Below, in pieces: positions 45,946-57,423 of a stretch of DNA of 64,000 bases. The translations under genes and the position numbers were made by a program. The first letter of the stretch is position 1. Each line of letters begins with the position of its first letter. This stretch comes from Parnassius smintheus behrii. Taxonomy: Eukaryota > Arthropoda > Insecta > Lepidoptera > Papilionidae. The stretch covers positions 52,598,313 through 52,662,312 of the forward strand of contig JAUPFT010000007.1 of NCBI GenBank assembly GCA_036936625.1. Reading direction: 5' to 3'. The notes beneath the pieces were generated by a model that searched no databases, had not been told where the DNA came from, and worked only from the letters and a program-made list of their open reading frames with translations.

Positions 45946-46177
45946 TACAGTATGTATATTTAAAATTATCGTTTTATTTTTAAAGAAATATTTTTCAATG
46001 CTTTGACTTTTTAATAACAGTCCAATGCTATAGTTATATTTCATTAATTTGCCTTGATTTAAATATAGTAGTTTCGCTGATTAAAGGATTTAGGGCAGAA
46101 AAACGATTAAATTGTATGCTGAAGACAACTTCTAGAGGTGTAATTCTTTTTGTAAATATTTAAATAGATTTTCAATG

Positions 46178-46391
46178 TTAGAATAGAAAAGAATCATTTT
46201 TATTCAATATGGATTACAACAATACTTATTGGACGTCGTTTTTACTTTTACCGCTCGTTCAAAGTGAAGAATCAGCAAGAAACCCAGCGAGACATTTTTT
46301 AAATACAATCGTTTCACAATATAATATTTTATACAACTTTTATGAGAACATTATGGTAAGAGCATGGTAGCGATCACCATATTCCAAGGGG

Positions 46392-46396
<5 letters not shown>
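46178..46396 (-). repeat. 3' end of the same LINE family as 1-1461
   Basis: On the minus strand it starts AATAACCCCTTGGAATATGG followed by TGATCGCTACCATGC, passes GTCTCGCTGGGTTTCTTGCT, and ends ATGATTCTTTTCTATTCTA. This matches the end of the ORF (DNNPW), the UTR and the TTCTA-type tail of the first element. Confidence 0.8.
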
Positions 46397-46423
<27 letters not shown>

Positions 46424-46527
46424 AAAGGTACACTAACAGTACATGTATACATATTTATAAAGCACAATTCCTTATACATATACCTATTATAGGCGTACAC
46501 AACATTAACAGAAGATAATAAGTAACA

Positions 46528-46600
<73 letters not shown>
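46397..46600. repeat. (TTTA)n tract, TTTA-headed repeat and (AT)n microsatellite
   Basis: TTTA units at about 46397-46420 are followed by ACACTAACAGTACATGTATA-type sequence. A pure AT array runs at about 46533-46600. Confidence 0.8.
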
Positions 46601-46602
<2 letters not shown>

Positions 46603-46679
46603 AAAAATTTTAAAACAATAAAATACTAAAATGCACCAAAAAAAAAAAAACTAAATCTTAACTAAGAACAAATGCCTCT

Positions 46680-47420
46680 TCACAAAGAGCCGGCCAGTTT
46701 TTGTTTAAATTTAAACGAGTCGTCGAAAATGTCAAATGTTTCAATATTCATCTCGTTGTACCGTGCACAACATCTGACGAGAGGAGAATGGCGTCCAAGG
46801 TTAGTCTTTACAGAAGGCAAGGCAAAAGTTTTTTTGATAGGATGTCGGGGTAAGCGAGCAGACACCGTCAATTTAACACGTTCTAGGAGCTCATTACATT
46901 TTATTTTACCGTAGACAAGTCCGTGCAAAAACACCAAATCCTGATCCCTTCGACGGCTACGCAACGAGTTCATTTAAAAAAGGCAAGACGGTGCTCATAT
47001 GGTGACTGGTGTGACACGCCTTGCGTAATAAATGCCAGATACCTAGTGAATGCACGCTGAATACCCTCCAAGCGTTGAGAGTGAACAGCATGTACAGGAT
47101 TCCATGCCACGCTAGCGTACTCCAAGTTACTTCGGAAAAAAAAATGAAAAATAATAAATAAATTTCACAATAATGTTAATATGTGAAATGAATTTAAGGT
47201 GCTTGTCTACTGTTACACCTAAAATCTTATTTCTTGTACTTCAGTTAACGTTGAGCTGTTATTTTCATGAGTGGATGGGAAATGATTTTTCTTTTTTGTA
47301 AATTTGATATGGTAGCATTTATCAACGTTTAGGGTCATAACATTTGATTCACACCATGTATGAATACTGTCTAAGTCCTCCTGAATAAGTTTTATGTCAT
47401 GGGTTATTATCAATTACGTA
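46680..47420 (-). pseudogene. LINE reverse-transcriptase fragment (Jockey/CR1 type)
   Basis: The minus strand reads LIQEDLDSIHTWCESNVMTL, then NVDKCYHIKFTKKKN (post-YADD region), then in other frames RSNLEYASVAWNPVHAVHSQ and RLEGIQRAFTRY (around 47040-47130), then LRSRRRDQDLVFLHGLVYGK and PLVRCCARYNEMNIETFD to about 46680. Several frameshifts. The catalytic core, including YADD, is missing. Confidence 0.78.
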
Positions 47421-47474
47421 CTCTTTGGTAGTGTAATAACCCTTACTAAACAATTTTGCCTAATAAAAAATTTA

Positions 47475-47507
47475 AACATGCCGTGAAAATTTGGTCTGGA
47501 GGACATT
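47475..47507 (+). repeat. SINE D tail scrap
   Basis: GCCGTGAAAATTTGGTCTGG, AGGACATTACAT. It directly precedes a repeat A copy, as at 33297. Confidence 0.6.
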
Positions 47508-47511
47508 ACAT

Positions 47512-47832
47512 GTTTTTTTATAGGATAGGCGTGACAAACGAGCTTTCAGTCCACTTGACGGTAAGAAGATGGTGTGGCCCATAGACATCTACATTTAACC
47601 TCGTTTAAGAATCGAAATGCAGATGCGTTGTCACTTTTGAGGACTAAGATTGAATGACTCGATTACAGTAAAACGGGTCCCCCGTTTTCTGCACTCACCA
47701 TACGAAACACAGCAGCATTAAGCTGCTATTTTATACGGTGGTATTCCGTGAGAGCGTGGTCCTTCCCCGGTCAAGCCGACCCATTCATGCTACAGACATG
47801 CTAATAGCTGCAGTGTGACTCTACCACGTGTA
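47512..47832 (+). repeat. Repeat A, near full length
   Basis: TTTTTTTATAGGATAGGCGT, GACAAACGAGCTTTCAGTCC, GTTGTCACTTTTGAGGACTA, TTCCGTGAGAGCGTGGTCCT, and GCAGTGTGACTCTACCACGT. A clear reference for the plus orientation of the family. Confidence 0.88.
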
Positions 47833-48397
47833 GAATATTATTATAAGTAGGTATAACTGTTAGTTAAAAGGTAACAGGCACTTTTCCTTAGTTTTCTTAA
47901 AATTTCTTTCAACTTTTACATATACGTATAATAGGTACCTATTTTAATTTGAACGAAAGTAGGGACAAATGTTTGCAAAAACAGTTTATTCATATTTTTA
48001 TAAACAGTAAAAACGTCAAGGAGGATAATCAGCTATAATATTAATTACCTTACTCTAAGTGAAATAAAAAAAGCAAAGAAAACTCTCTCCTCCTCTCTCG
48101 GTACAATAAAAGGCACTTATTCACGCGACGTTTCCTGCCCTGTGTTCGGGAGACATTGTTTTTTTTTCTCTCAACGTTCCGCGAGAACTTTTTCTCTTCA
48201 TTTGTTTTGTCCGCCATTGTCCGCGCCACAGGATTTCTTGAACCCATATTTCACGCTCATATTGTCTACAATTTGCATCAAGAGACTCGAGAGCGTTCAA
48301 TTTTCATTTTCTTTCGCTTCCGTCCGCAATGTACCGACCAGAGTGAGGAAGATTACGGTTCCGTTCAAAAGTGTTTTTTTTTCTTTCAAAAACTGAT
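47833..48397. other. Unassigned DNA
   Basis: 48120-48360 is CT-rich with two overlapping open frames on the plus strand, but no splice or coding pattern I can defend. Confidence 0.3.
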
Positions 48398-48717
48398 CTT
48401 ACAGCCTATATACTCGTACGTTCCACTGCTGGCCACAGGCCTTCCCTCATTTCTGAGAGGGTTTTTGGGCAAGGAAGTATCAGCCGTGCTGCCCCAATGC
48501 GTGTTGGCGTAATTCACATATGTTCGAAATAATTTTTTTCCTTATTCCTCAGACGTGCAGGTTTCCTCACGATATTTTCCTTTACCCCTGAGCACGTCGT
48601 AAATCAGCACTTAAAATTGCAATTAACAATTTCATTGGTGCCGGTGGGGATCGAATCTGGTTTACTTGCGTTCTGTTATATTTACAGTGAGCCTTAACCA
48701 TCTGAGCTACCACGGCT
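48398..48717 (-). repeat. SINE B, full length
   Basis: The tail at the left is TTACAGCCTATATACTCGTA. The body includes GCACGTCTGAGGAATAAGGA on the minus strand. The tRNA-like head at the right reads, on the minus strand, TAGCTCAGATGGTTAAGGCT and AGATTCGATCCCCACCGGCA. The best preserved copy of the family here. Confidence 0.88.
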
Positions 48718-48883
48718 AGGATAAGGTGACAAACGAGCACACAGTCCACCTGATCGTAAGAGGAAGCTGTGGCCCTCAGACATTTGAATCGTTGATTAGG
48801 AATCAAAATGCAATTACGCTTTCACCCCTAGGAATTAGGTGGAACACCTCAATACCAGAAAGGGTCTCCGATTCTCTACACTC
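48718..48883 (+). repeat. Repeat A, head half
   Basis: GGATAAGGTGACAAACGAGC, ACACAGTCCACCTGATCGTA, CCCTCAGACATTTGAATCG, GGGTCTCCGATTCTCTACAC. It starts exactly where SINE B ends and is cut before the distal half. Confidence 0.8.
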
Positions 48884-48888
48884 AACAA

Positions 48889-49168
48889 GTGGTTGCTGTA
48901 GCCCATAGACATCTACATCTATCCTCGATTACGAATCAAAATGCAGGTGCGTTGTCACCTGTGAGGACTAAGATGGAATGCCTCGTTTCCAGTAAAAAGG
49001 GTCTCCGATTCTCTACACTCACGATACGAAACACATCAGAATTAAACTACTATTTTACGCTGATATTCTGTGAGAGCTTGGTCCCTCAACGGTCGAGCCG
49101 ACCCATTTGTGCTACAACTATACTATCTACTAATACAGCTGCAGCATGGCTCTGGCTCTACCACGTAC
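48889..49168 (+). repeat. Repeat A, missing the head
   Basis: GTGGTTGCTGTAGCCCATAG, CAAAATGCAGGTGCGTTGTC, ATTCTGTGAGAGCTTGGTCC and GCTCTGGCTCTACCACGTAC. It lies in tandem with the preceding head half, so the two may represent an unequal exchange between copies. Confidence 0.83.
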
Positions 49169-49170
49169 TA

Positions 49171-49411
49171 TATATATTATATTAAAGTTTCTGTCCGTAA
49201 TATTGAAGTAACTATGCTTCATAGAGCTGTGGGGGGGGGGGTGTTATTTGTCATTAAGACATGAATTATTGTGTGTCTGTCTATCTGTTGAAACTTTTGT
49301 GACGTGTTGAAACTTTACGAACAGATAGACAACTTAGGCATTGCTTTTTACTGTATTTTATTCAAAAAGCTAGTAGATTTTTAAGTTAAATTACAGAAAT
49401 TGGATTGGATT
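49171..49411. other. Unassigned DNA with poly(G) and an inverted repeat
   Basis: Ten G in a row at about 49231-49240. TGTCTATCTGTT at 49278-49289 pairs with AACAGATAGACA at 49320-49331 across 30 bases. Confidence 0.5.
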
Positions 49412-49659
49412 GGACATAGGCCTCCTTTCATTTCTGAGAGGGTTTTAGAATAGTTAAATATCTGCCCCGCTGCCCCATGCGCACTTAACATGTCTTCGAA
49501 ATATTTTTTTCTTATTTCTCAGATATGTAGGTTTCTTTACGATTTTCTTCTTGACCACCGCGGCACTAATTACCAATTTCAATGATGCCGCATCAGTCAA
49601 ACCTGGGTTGCTCGCGTACTGTGAAATATACGGCGCTTAGCCCCTGAGCTACCATGCCG
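49412..49659 (-). repeat. SINE B
   Basis: GACATAGGCCTCCTTTCATT, TCTTCGAAATATTTTTTTCT, CAGATATGTAGGTTTC and the head ACGGCGCTTAGCCCCTGAGC, TACCATGCCG. Confidence 0.8.
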
Positions 49660-51464
49660 TTTTTTTTTAGAAATTTAAAACTTGATAAACAAACGGTCAT
49701 TGGTGATTTCTTTAAAAAGGCCGTCACATTAATAGATCCCACCAAAGCAAAGCCGGGACAGTTCGCTTGTATTATATTAATACAAAATACTAGATTGGTA
49801 GGTGCTGCTATAAAAAGAAACTGATTTGTTTTCCTTTAAAAATTCTACCAAAATATAAATTATTATCATTTGTTTTTCTTATTATTTCCATCTATTTATT
49901 ACTTCAAACTGCTCTGAGTGCGCAAATAAGCAACATTTGTACAACGGAGCCCTGTAATGTGTATTGTATTGTTTGACAATGCTCGTACACTAGGAGCAGA
50001 TGATTTTGATCGTTGAAAACTATTTTTCCAACTTTATGATAAATAAAGATCTAGTAAGTTATATTAAATTAATTTCTAAATAAAGATCACAAGTCTATTA
50101 TTTTTTAATTAATTATAATATTAATTTATTTATCAAACCCAACCCAAATAATATTGACAAAGACTTAATCCAACTCTAATAATTTTTTACGTGTAGCAAA
50201 CGTGCTACTCCACACTATGTACATTCTGTAATTAGTTTAATGTTTACTAATTTAGGCAGGTTATAAAAAATTGTGAATATTACATTAGCGGTTGAAGTAA
50301 AATTTATTAATGGATATTGATCTATGTATTCATTTTATATGTAATTATTTATTTATTATTTTTGGTTTGTTAATACATTTTATAAGACTATATAAAAAGT
50401 ACAGAAATAAGTTTAAGTGTAATGTGTATAATGCCTGATTATTATACATACCGTATATTTATTTATTACACCTACATAATATACAGCACAAATGAACTAT
50501 ACATTTTATTGAACTTTACTTCCGTCCGAAAAAGGCCTGAGTAACCTTCAAGACACCTCTTAAGAAGTTTAAGTTCAAAAAGACGATTAAAAATAATAAA
50601 TTAATGTATTTAATAAACAAGATTTTTTAAATGAATATCTTTCAAATGTATTCCTGCCACCTCCGATATGAGATAGTAGATATTCTTACAGTACCTCAAC
50701 AAACACTACACGTTGTTTCGATTATGATTATGCCTAATAATTAAAAACACACAAATACGCGTATTTTCACTAATCTAGATATATGTTCTTAAATTATATC
50801 CTTAAAACATAATGCGATATGCTGTTAGAAAAATGTCGGATCAAGTATATCGGGATTGACTATAGTTCGCAATCACCCAGCATATGCGCTAGTGGTATTC
50901 TGCCATCTGATCCACAATAACTATAATGGTCAGCGAATATGCCCTTACTGACAGACGGACAATTATCTGTGTGTAATCAGACCCACTAGAGCAAATCGAT
51001 ATTTGCATCACTTTGTCATATTTTGTTTTTATGTACACACGCACTTGAAGAGTCTAAGTGGCAACCTAATAACGTCATCTTATGATTTCAGTTAGCTTTC
51101 TTTGTTTTTAATTTGAATTTTTGGACTTTTGCATGTGGTATTTTTATGGTTTATTATTGTTATCCGCGTAATCCAGGTTGTTATCCTTGTGATCACAAGG
51201 ATAACAACATACCTCTAGAGATAGTCTCATTGCCTGTAGCTATGATGGTTTTCTTGCCTTTCAAGCCCGAACACAAAGTCCTCAAATTGGTCTGAAATGG
51301 TCATGGTCTAAAATAGCACCGTAACTAAGTTCCAGGAAAATACCAAAAGTAAAATTTTGCTAATTATCCAGACGTAAAAAAGGGGGACCACCACCACTTA
51401 ATAACTTGGAAAGAAAATTGGTATTTTGATAAAGAACAGGGAAAACGTTATACATGACAACGTG
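49660..51464. other. Unassigned AT-rich DNA
   Basis: Nothing recognised in 1.8 kb apart from the palindrome at 51177-51208. Confidence 0.3.
51177..51208. other. Perfect 32-bp palindrome
   Basis: The left half GTTGTTATCCTTGTGA is followed with no spacer by TCACAAGGATAACAAC, its reverse complement. A partial relative (ATTGTTATCCGCG) lies just upstream at about 51166. Confidence 0.92.
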
Positions 51465-51655
51465 GTGTTTCGTATAGAGAGTGCCATGAACCGTCTTCGG
51501 TTTACCCTAATTAACTGATAACGAGGTATTTTATCCTAGTCCACCGGAGCGACAAGGCATCAGTATTTTGATTCTTAAAGGTTGACTGATTTAGGTGTCT
51601 ATTGGCCATAACATCGACTTACTATCAGATGGACTGTGGTCGTTTGACAGTCATT
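51465..51655 (-). repeat. Repeat A, diverged head half
   Basis: GTGTTTCGTATAGAGAGTGC, AGTATTTTGATTCTTAAAGG, TGTCTATTGGCCATAACATC, CAGATGGACTGTGGTCGTTT. Confidence 0.65.
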
Positions 51656-52081
51656 TCTTTAATAAGAAAAATTCTTTTTCAATAAAAAATTCCATTGTGA
51701 TGTACCTGCTCGTTTTTGTAAATGACTAATACCATCTAAGTCTATTTTAAGGACTGTAACAAAATAGCACTATAAAATAATTTCAATCATTTATCTCCTA
51801 CAATTCAAACCGCCAAATTTACATCACAGTTCCAGTAACAAAGCGGAGCTCCCTTTGCTCAATACGATGAACATTTACACGCCATATGTACTTTTGGGCT
51901 TAGGATGTTCCCCGGGGAATCCCCGCACTAATGACACGGTGGTGTAATTCGGGCACTATTTTTGTTGAATTCTGCATTTAACGTATAATATTGTATTATA
52001 AAAATTAATACATTTCTTGTATTATTGTTTACCGACTTTGCAAAGTAGTTATGTAAATATATTTAAGAAACTACTTGTCCA
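51656..52081. other. Unassigned DNA
   Basis: Nothing recognised. Confidence 0.3.
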
Positions 52082-52200
52082 CTCGAGAGCTCAAGTGTCT
52101 ATTTGGATGCGGCGTTGCTGGTTCGATTCTCACAAGGAAATCAAAGAGTACAACATACAATAAATAATTATTCCCGGTGTGATGATGATGATGATGAAAG
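52082..52200 (+). repeat. Degraded tRNA-derived SINE, perhaps SINE E
   Basis: TGGTTCGATTCTCACAAGGA resembles a B box followed by an acceptor end, and AATAATTATTCCCGGTGTG parallels the SINE E body (AATAATTGTTCCGGGTCTG). A GAT/GATG run follows. Confidence 0.5.
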
Positions 52201-52294
52201 TTACGTCTAAACACCTCCAAGATATAAGAGAAATTTCAAGAAAAGATAGGTAACTTTAAAAAATATTAATCCTCTGTTGGACTACTTTTACTAG

Positions 52295-52460
52295 CAACCT
52301 TTTTTACTGGTATAAATACATAAATTCTTAGTTCTTGGGTTGACAACGAATCAACGTATCTGTGTTTTGTTTCTTAATCGAAGATAGATTTTAGATCCAT
52401 CCTCGATCCTCTGTATTCACTAATCATCAGGTGAACTGTAAATATTTGTATTAAATGAGA
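52295..52460 (-). repeat. Repeat A, strongly diverged
   Basis: TTTTTTACTGGTATAAATAC, GGTTGACAACGAATCAACGT, TTCTTAATCGAAGATAGATT and ATCATCAGGTGAACTGTAAA keep the family order. Confidence 0.5.
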
Positions 52461-52683
52461 AAAGTAGACAAATTGTAAGGCAGCTAGCCTTACGATTTGT
52501 AGGTTAGTTTCAACTCGAGTTCAATCTAAAAGGAACCAGTCATTAGAATAAAGTAGAATAAATATTCTTTTTTTAAATAAAATTGAATTTGATGTTCAAA
52601 CGAACTAACAGTCGACCAGATGGTTAATGGCTACTTCCATGAACACCTGCAACTAAATTTACCAGCGAAGGCCACTAAGACGG

Positions 52684-52767
52684 AATGCGTCGCATAGACG
52701 CATTCGCATATTCGCATTCTGTAGATCTTAGAATATCATATATATTATGATATTCTAAGATCTACAG
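52684..52767. other. Two adjacent perfect hairpins
   Basis: First: AATGCGTC, loop GCATA, GACGCATT (52684-52704). Second: 22-bp arms, CTGTAGATCTTAGAAT... at 52719-52740 and ...ATTCTAAGATCTACAG to 52767, loop TATAT at 52741-52745. Both have 5-nt loops. Confidence 0.9.
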
Positions 52768-53205
52768 AAATAGACTTTAATTTATAAGTATAAAGTATAA
52801 TAAACTATAATATATTTCACTGGTGTTTTTTTTATCCATTGTTATTCTAAAAATACGATCATACGATCATCCTTTAGGTGCGTTGTTTAAAAAACCGCAT
52901 TTACCCCTAAGCTAGTGACGACTGCTTCACAGGCCATATGTCGCGAAAAATTCCAGCATAATTGTATTAAGTTACCCCAAGTCGAGTGCGCCCGCTTTTA
53001 ATTACGACTATCCACTTAGACATATGTGGCGCAACTTAAAAATGGGGCTTGAAGACTGAATGCGGGATTTCAAATCATTGGTGAAATTTAAAGAAATATG
53101 GGTCCATGGTTGCTCTGGGCTAGGACGCTGACCTTGAAGAATAGAGACGTAAGTTAGTCGGAATTTTAGGAGACGTTTTGATTATTGTAAATTGTTATTT
53201 TTTTT
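52768..53205. other. Unassigned DNA
   Basis: Nothing recognised. Confidence 0.3.
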
Positions 53206-53655
53206 GTTTTTGGTAACTATATATAACACACTAGAATTTTCTCATGTACCGGAGCGGTAGGTGATACTGGTTAACGAGATGTCTATGTGAGACCTACCGA
53301 TCTCCAGCCAGCTTTACCGCAAAATACTCATCTTTACTAGCGAAATAAATACAAATGTTTTTACGTGACAACACTGCAGCTAACGCACGAATGGAGTGGC
53401 TCGACCGGAGAAGGAACACGCTCTCACAGAATACCAGCGTAAAATAGCACCTCAACGCTGATATGTTTCGTATGGCGAGTGTAGAAAATTGGAGATCCTT
53501 TTTTCTGGAAACGAGGTATTCCATCTTAGTTCTCACGGGTGGCAGCACTTCTGCGTTTTGGTTTGTAATCGGGGAAAGATGTAGTTGTCTATGTGCCACA
53601 GCAACCACTTACCATCAGGTGGACGGTGTGCTCGTTTGTCACCTTTATACTAAAT
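53206..53655 (-). repeat. Repeat A with the extended end
   Basis: The right part is a near-complete repeat A (ATGGAGTGGCTCGACCGGAG to GGTGGACGGTGTGCTCGTTT). The left part, at 53206-53365, is the extension also seen at 33822-33947: CACACTAGAATTTTCTCATG, CCAGCCAGCTTTACCGCAAA, CATCTTTACTAGCGAAATAA. It carries an extra block of about 33 bases near 53272-53305 and borders a T-rich (minus-strand A-rich) tract. Confidence 0.8.
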
Positions 53656-54079
53656 ACAAAAGGTGATAAGATCGAAATAACGCAGGCGAAAGAAAGTTTA
53701 ACTAAAGTATAAATTTATTTAACCATTAACAATAAAAAAAATAATTAATCGATATTCTGATACTCACAAATACGCACCTAAAAATATAGTATTTAATAAT
53801 CTCCCCGAATTTCCGAATGTCCGAATTTCGGTCACGGTGAATACCGGTTTCAACGGATATTAACCAAAATTAGATACAAAATTGTACATGTCGAGACAGA
53901 AAGATTACGAGTTCGTGCGCAAGAAAAAATGGACTCTTACTCTCATAGTCATATGGGATGGCTGTCTGGCTGGAAGAGATGGAGATCTGGAGAAGAGGAG
54001 GAGGATGAATCAGATGGAGGACGAATGGCTTTAATACTTTCCGAGGCACGGCGGTGAAACACCGCTTAGTCCTGTCTCC
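53656..54079. other. Unassigned DNA
   Basis: 53930-54030 is purine-rich (GAGATGGAGATCTGGAGAAG). No gene recognised. Confidence 0.3.
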
Positions 54080-54215
54080 GGGCTACTAAAGATTTGTGTG
54101 AGCTTGTTCTGCGTAGATCGGACCAGAAATTGATATTAAAAAGCTAAAGATAACCCGGGCTACCTATGACATAAGGACGTCAAACACCTCAACTAAAACC
54201 ATGCCAACTAGCAAC
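54080..54215 (+). repeat. Penelope-like element 3' fragment
   Basis: The plus strand reads LFCVDRTRN then a stop, the homologue of the PLE C-terminal end (CGDRNKS stop). It then continues with AAGCTAAAGATAACCCGGGC, TACCTATGACATAAGGACGT and CAAACACCTCAACTA, the inverse of 5193-5260. Confidence 0.65.
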
Positions 54216-55202
54216 CAGACAACACCCAAAATATAAGGAATTGAAAATAGGTACAAAAATCAAATAAAACGCTATAATATGCGTGAAATTTACTTGTTTC
54301 AAAAGTCCTTTATGGATTTTAATTTTTGAAAATAACCTGTACAGTTTGTAACAAAACAAATGTGTTTATCGATCGGTCGATTTCAAAATACAATTCTTTT
54401 GAAAGTGCGTTTAACGTGTCCCATATGGTAATGGGCACCGGCATGGGGGCGTATTGTCCTCGGCGGCTTTTACACCATATGGTCCGAAATTCATAAACAA
54501 GTGTGCACCAAATCCCACTTTAATGTTTCGTGATTATTCCTTTGCCTATATTTAACTCAATTTTAACGTAAGCTCTATAACCATCACTTTAAGGTTGAAT
54601 TCATGTTCTGTTGTAATGTAACATATTTTTTCAATATAATATATCAAATGAAATAGATCTTTAATATTGTGTCACAAAGTTGAGAATTGCTTATGTATAG
54701 AATTGTTATAAAAATAAAGCACGAGAGCGAGTATTAAATGCGACAAAACTACATTTGAATTGGCAAATGAAAAGAAACTAACAATAAATTTAGAACCTTA
54801 ATACAACCATTAAAAGTTGTTTTTCTATTGAACATTGTGCAGTTGCAATTCAAACGATTAACAGGGTAGTTGATCTAAGAGTGAACTATTGTAAGGGATG
54901 ATTACATTCAAAACTCGTATTATTGCCATTGTACAGTACCATATGTTGGTGTTGGTATTACCCTCGTATGGACTGAGCTAAATATATTTTAATTATTTGT
55001 TCATCCATACAGGTGTCCTTATGATTTACGGATTATAGAAAAGTTATCAATGGATTAGTTACTGTAACTTTAACCTGTTTACAACCACCAGTTTTATTTC
55101 TGTTTTTGATTAAAATAATATTTTAATACCCAAAATGTAATATGGTTATTTTATCAAATGTCAAAAGGTAGATGACACTCAAGAGAATATACGTCTATGT
55201 TT
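54216..55202. other. Unassigned AT-rich DNA
   Basis: Nothing recognised. Confidence 0.3.
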
Positions 55203-55315
55203 ATTTTTTATTTATTTATTTAAAAAAACTTAAACGTAACACCTTAAAATAAAAGGTGTGTAGGACGGACTTAATGCTATGTGGCATTCTGTGCCAGTCA
55301 ACCCTGGATGCCAAA
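55203..55315 (-). repeat. TTTA-headed LINE-tail-like repeat
   Basis: TTTATTTATTTATTTAAAAA, then AGGACGGACTTAATGCTATG, GGCATTCTGTGCCAGTCAAC. Same order as 12907-13010. Confidence 0.55.
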
Positions 55316-56395
55316 GACAATTGTTGGCAGGTGCAAAACATAATAGTTAGGTATATATACTTAGCTATATACCTTCATGAGCTGTCAAAATATTAATTTA
55401 TAGTTCTTTTTTTGCAAAGAGATGTACCTATCGCTTAAAATTTTTATCGCTTTTACTCCGGGTAGTGCTTTGAAGAATTGTTCTGCTTAGTTCCAACCTT
55501 CAAGTTCAACCTTCAACCGCACGTCGTGATAAATTTGTCTCTACTTCTCACACCAGCTAGATGCAGGAACGTTCACCACTGTATGATTTTCCAGAAAATT
55601 TCAAGCGCGAATCACCATTACGATTAGCCGCAGTGATATTATATTATAAAAATATACCAATTGTAAAATATCCAGTGTGAAAACACCTTCAAAGGTGTAA
55701 ATATAAACTACGATCGCCCAACCGCATGCCCAGCAAGGCAATCAAGAAAATAAAAATGGGAGAGGTACGGGCAGCACATCATACTCTACACGTTATGCCA
55801 CGAAATTGTTAGTGTCTAATGAAACAATTAAAGTTTATAAGACATGTCTTATACCATCCGATTTTGCAAGAGATTTTATGTAATCAGGTGGTAGGATATG
55901 AGTCAACTTCAGTATAGATACTTTACCTACCTTATTTACCTATTTCTGCGCTTGCAATTTCGATCTGAAGGAAATAGAGGGCCATTACAAAATACAGGCT
56001 GTGAGGTATTTCATCTATGACCTTAAAGATAAGAACGCATTTGTAGCTTTAATTGAAATTATTTGCTGGTGACTATTGGCTACTGTAAACACTCACCATC
56101 AGCTGTAAGTTCGAATGTCACTTCTGTTTTAAAAGTATGTCTACCCTCATATCACATAACTCCATTTTTGAATTTTAAATGAGTTATAAAGTGCGGGTAA
56201 AACGTATCTCATGTCAAAATGAACAGAGTGTAGTTAGTATAACTTAAATTAAAAATTAAAAAAAAAACTCGACACAAAAAGAGCTGATGATCTTCAAACG
56301 TCTGAACAGATCTTTTTAAATCATAGCTAAGAACACTCTCGATTAAGACACATTTAAAATGAAAAAAACTCAATCAAAAATAGGAGCTTTATACT
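55316..56395. other. Unassigned DNA
   Basis: Nothing recognised. Confidence 0.3.
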
Positions 56396-56396
56396 A

Positions 56397-56605
56397 TACT
56401 ATGTTTCGTTTAGTGAGTGTAGAGATCCGGAGTCCCTTTTTACCGGAAACGAGTCTTTCATCTTAGTACTCAGGGGTGACAATTTCCATTGATTATAATG
56501 ATATTTTAATAGATTCTTGAAATGTAGATGTCTATGGGCCACAGCATTCACTTACCATCAGGTGGACTGTGTGCTCATTTGTCACCCTTATTCTATATAA
56601 AAAAG
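56397..56605 (-). repeat. Repeat A, head part
   Basis: TATGTTTCGTTTAGTGAGTG, GAGTCCCTTTTTACCGGAAA, GATGTCTATGGGCCACAGCA and TTACCATCAGGTGGACTGTG, followed by TTTGTCACCCTTATTCTATA. Confidence 0.82.
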
Positions 56606-57286
56606 ATATGTAAAAAATGCCTACAAACTTATACTGTTAACACCCCTCTGTTTTTTTTCGGGTGTTAAAATCCTTTTCTAATAGAATGTCTTTATATATA
56701 CTGTAAATTTAGCAAAAACAACAAATATACTTAAACATTTTCACACTTCTTTATTTAATCCATTTCAAAATGGCAGCGATTGAAGAGTTAACTCAATACC
56801 AATCAAGACGTTGTTCCTCCGGGATTTCAACACAAAGAAGATTAGCTGCACACCGGTTAATCTGTCTCCGAGACGGAGACAACGCCTCCTGGGGCGTCCG
56901 ATAATCAAACTTGCAGATGCGACCTCTGACTGATCGTCTGAAAAATTCTATGTTTGTTTTAGAAGTTGTAATGGGAAAGGATAATATTTAATATATGTTC
57001 TCTGAAACAAAAGTCTTTTAAATGAAAATAAAGTTATAAATACGAGGATCAAACAAGCTAGTGATTCCTGAGTGACTTGAGTCCACTAAGTGAGTATTTC
57101 ATTAAACAGGCATACGCTTAGTGGCAATTTTTTTTAAATTAAAGAACTATATTTCATAATGACGCCTGGAATCTGGTAATCGCTTTCCAGCTGTTTGTAA
57201 AATTAATTTTCTAGTTAACTACACAATCTATGTATTCAATGCTAAGGTATTACAGTGATTTCTGATTTTTACAGGATTTCTCATTT
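56606..57286. other. Unassigned DNA
   Basis: Only a short hairpin, TGTCTCCG AGA CGGAGACA at 56863-56881, stands out. Confidence 0.3.
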
Positions 57287-57400
57287 CATACGTGGTAGAG
57301 CCATGCTGCAGTTTATTATAGTTATAGCACGATATAGTTTCAATTGGGGTCCTTTCCCGGTCTTGTGGTCTGGTTACAAGCTACCAATATAAAAAAATAA
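57287..57400 (-). repeat. Repeat A, distal part (left half of a split copy)
   Basis: ATACGTGGTAGAGCCATGCT, GCAGTTTATTATAGTTATAG, CACGATATAG, then a diverged GGTCCTTTCCCGGTC. The matching proximal part resumes at 58804, beyond the RTE-type element. Confidence 0.65.
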
Positions 57401-57423
57401 AAACAAATCATTAAGCTGCTTTA

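Noticed and set aside
48142..48512. 118-codon frame on the plus strand
   Set aside because: Half of it lies inside SINE B and the other half is Phe/Ser-rich low-complexity sequence.
53294..53608. 104-codon frame through repeat A (similar frames occur at 39374 and 48889)
   Set aside because: The frame recurs wherever repeat A occurs, with unrelated N-termini and stops; repeat A appears non-coding.
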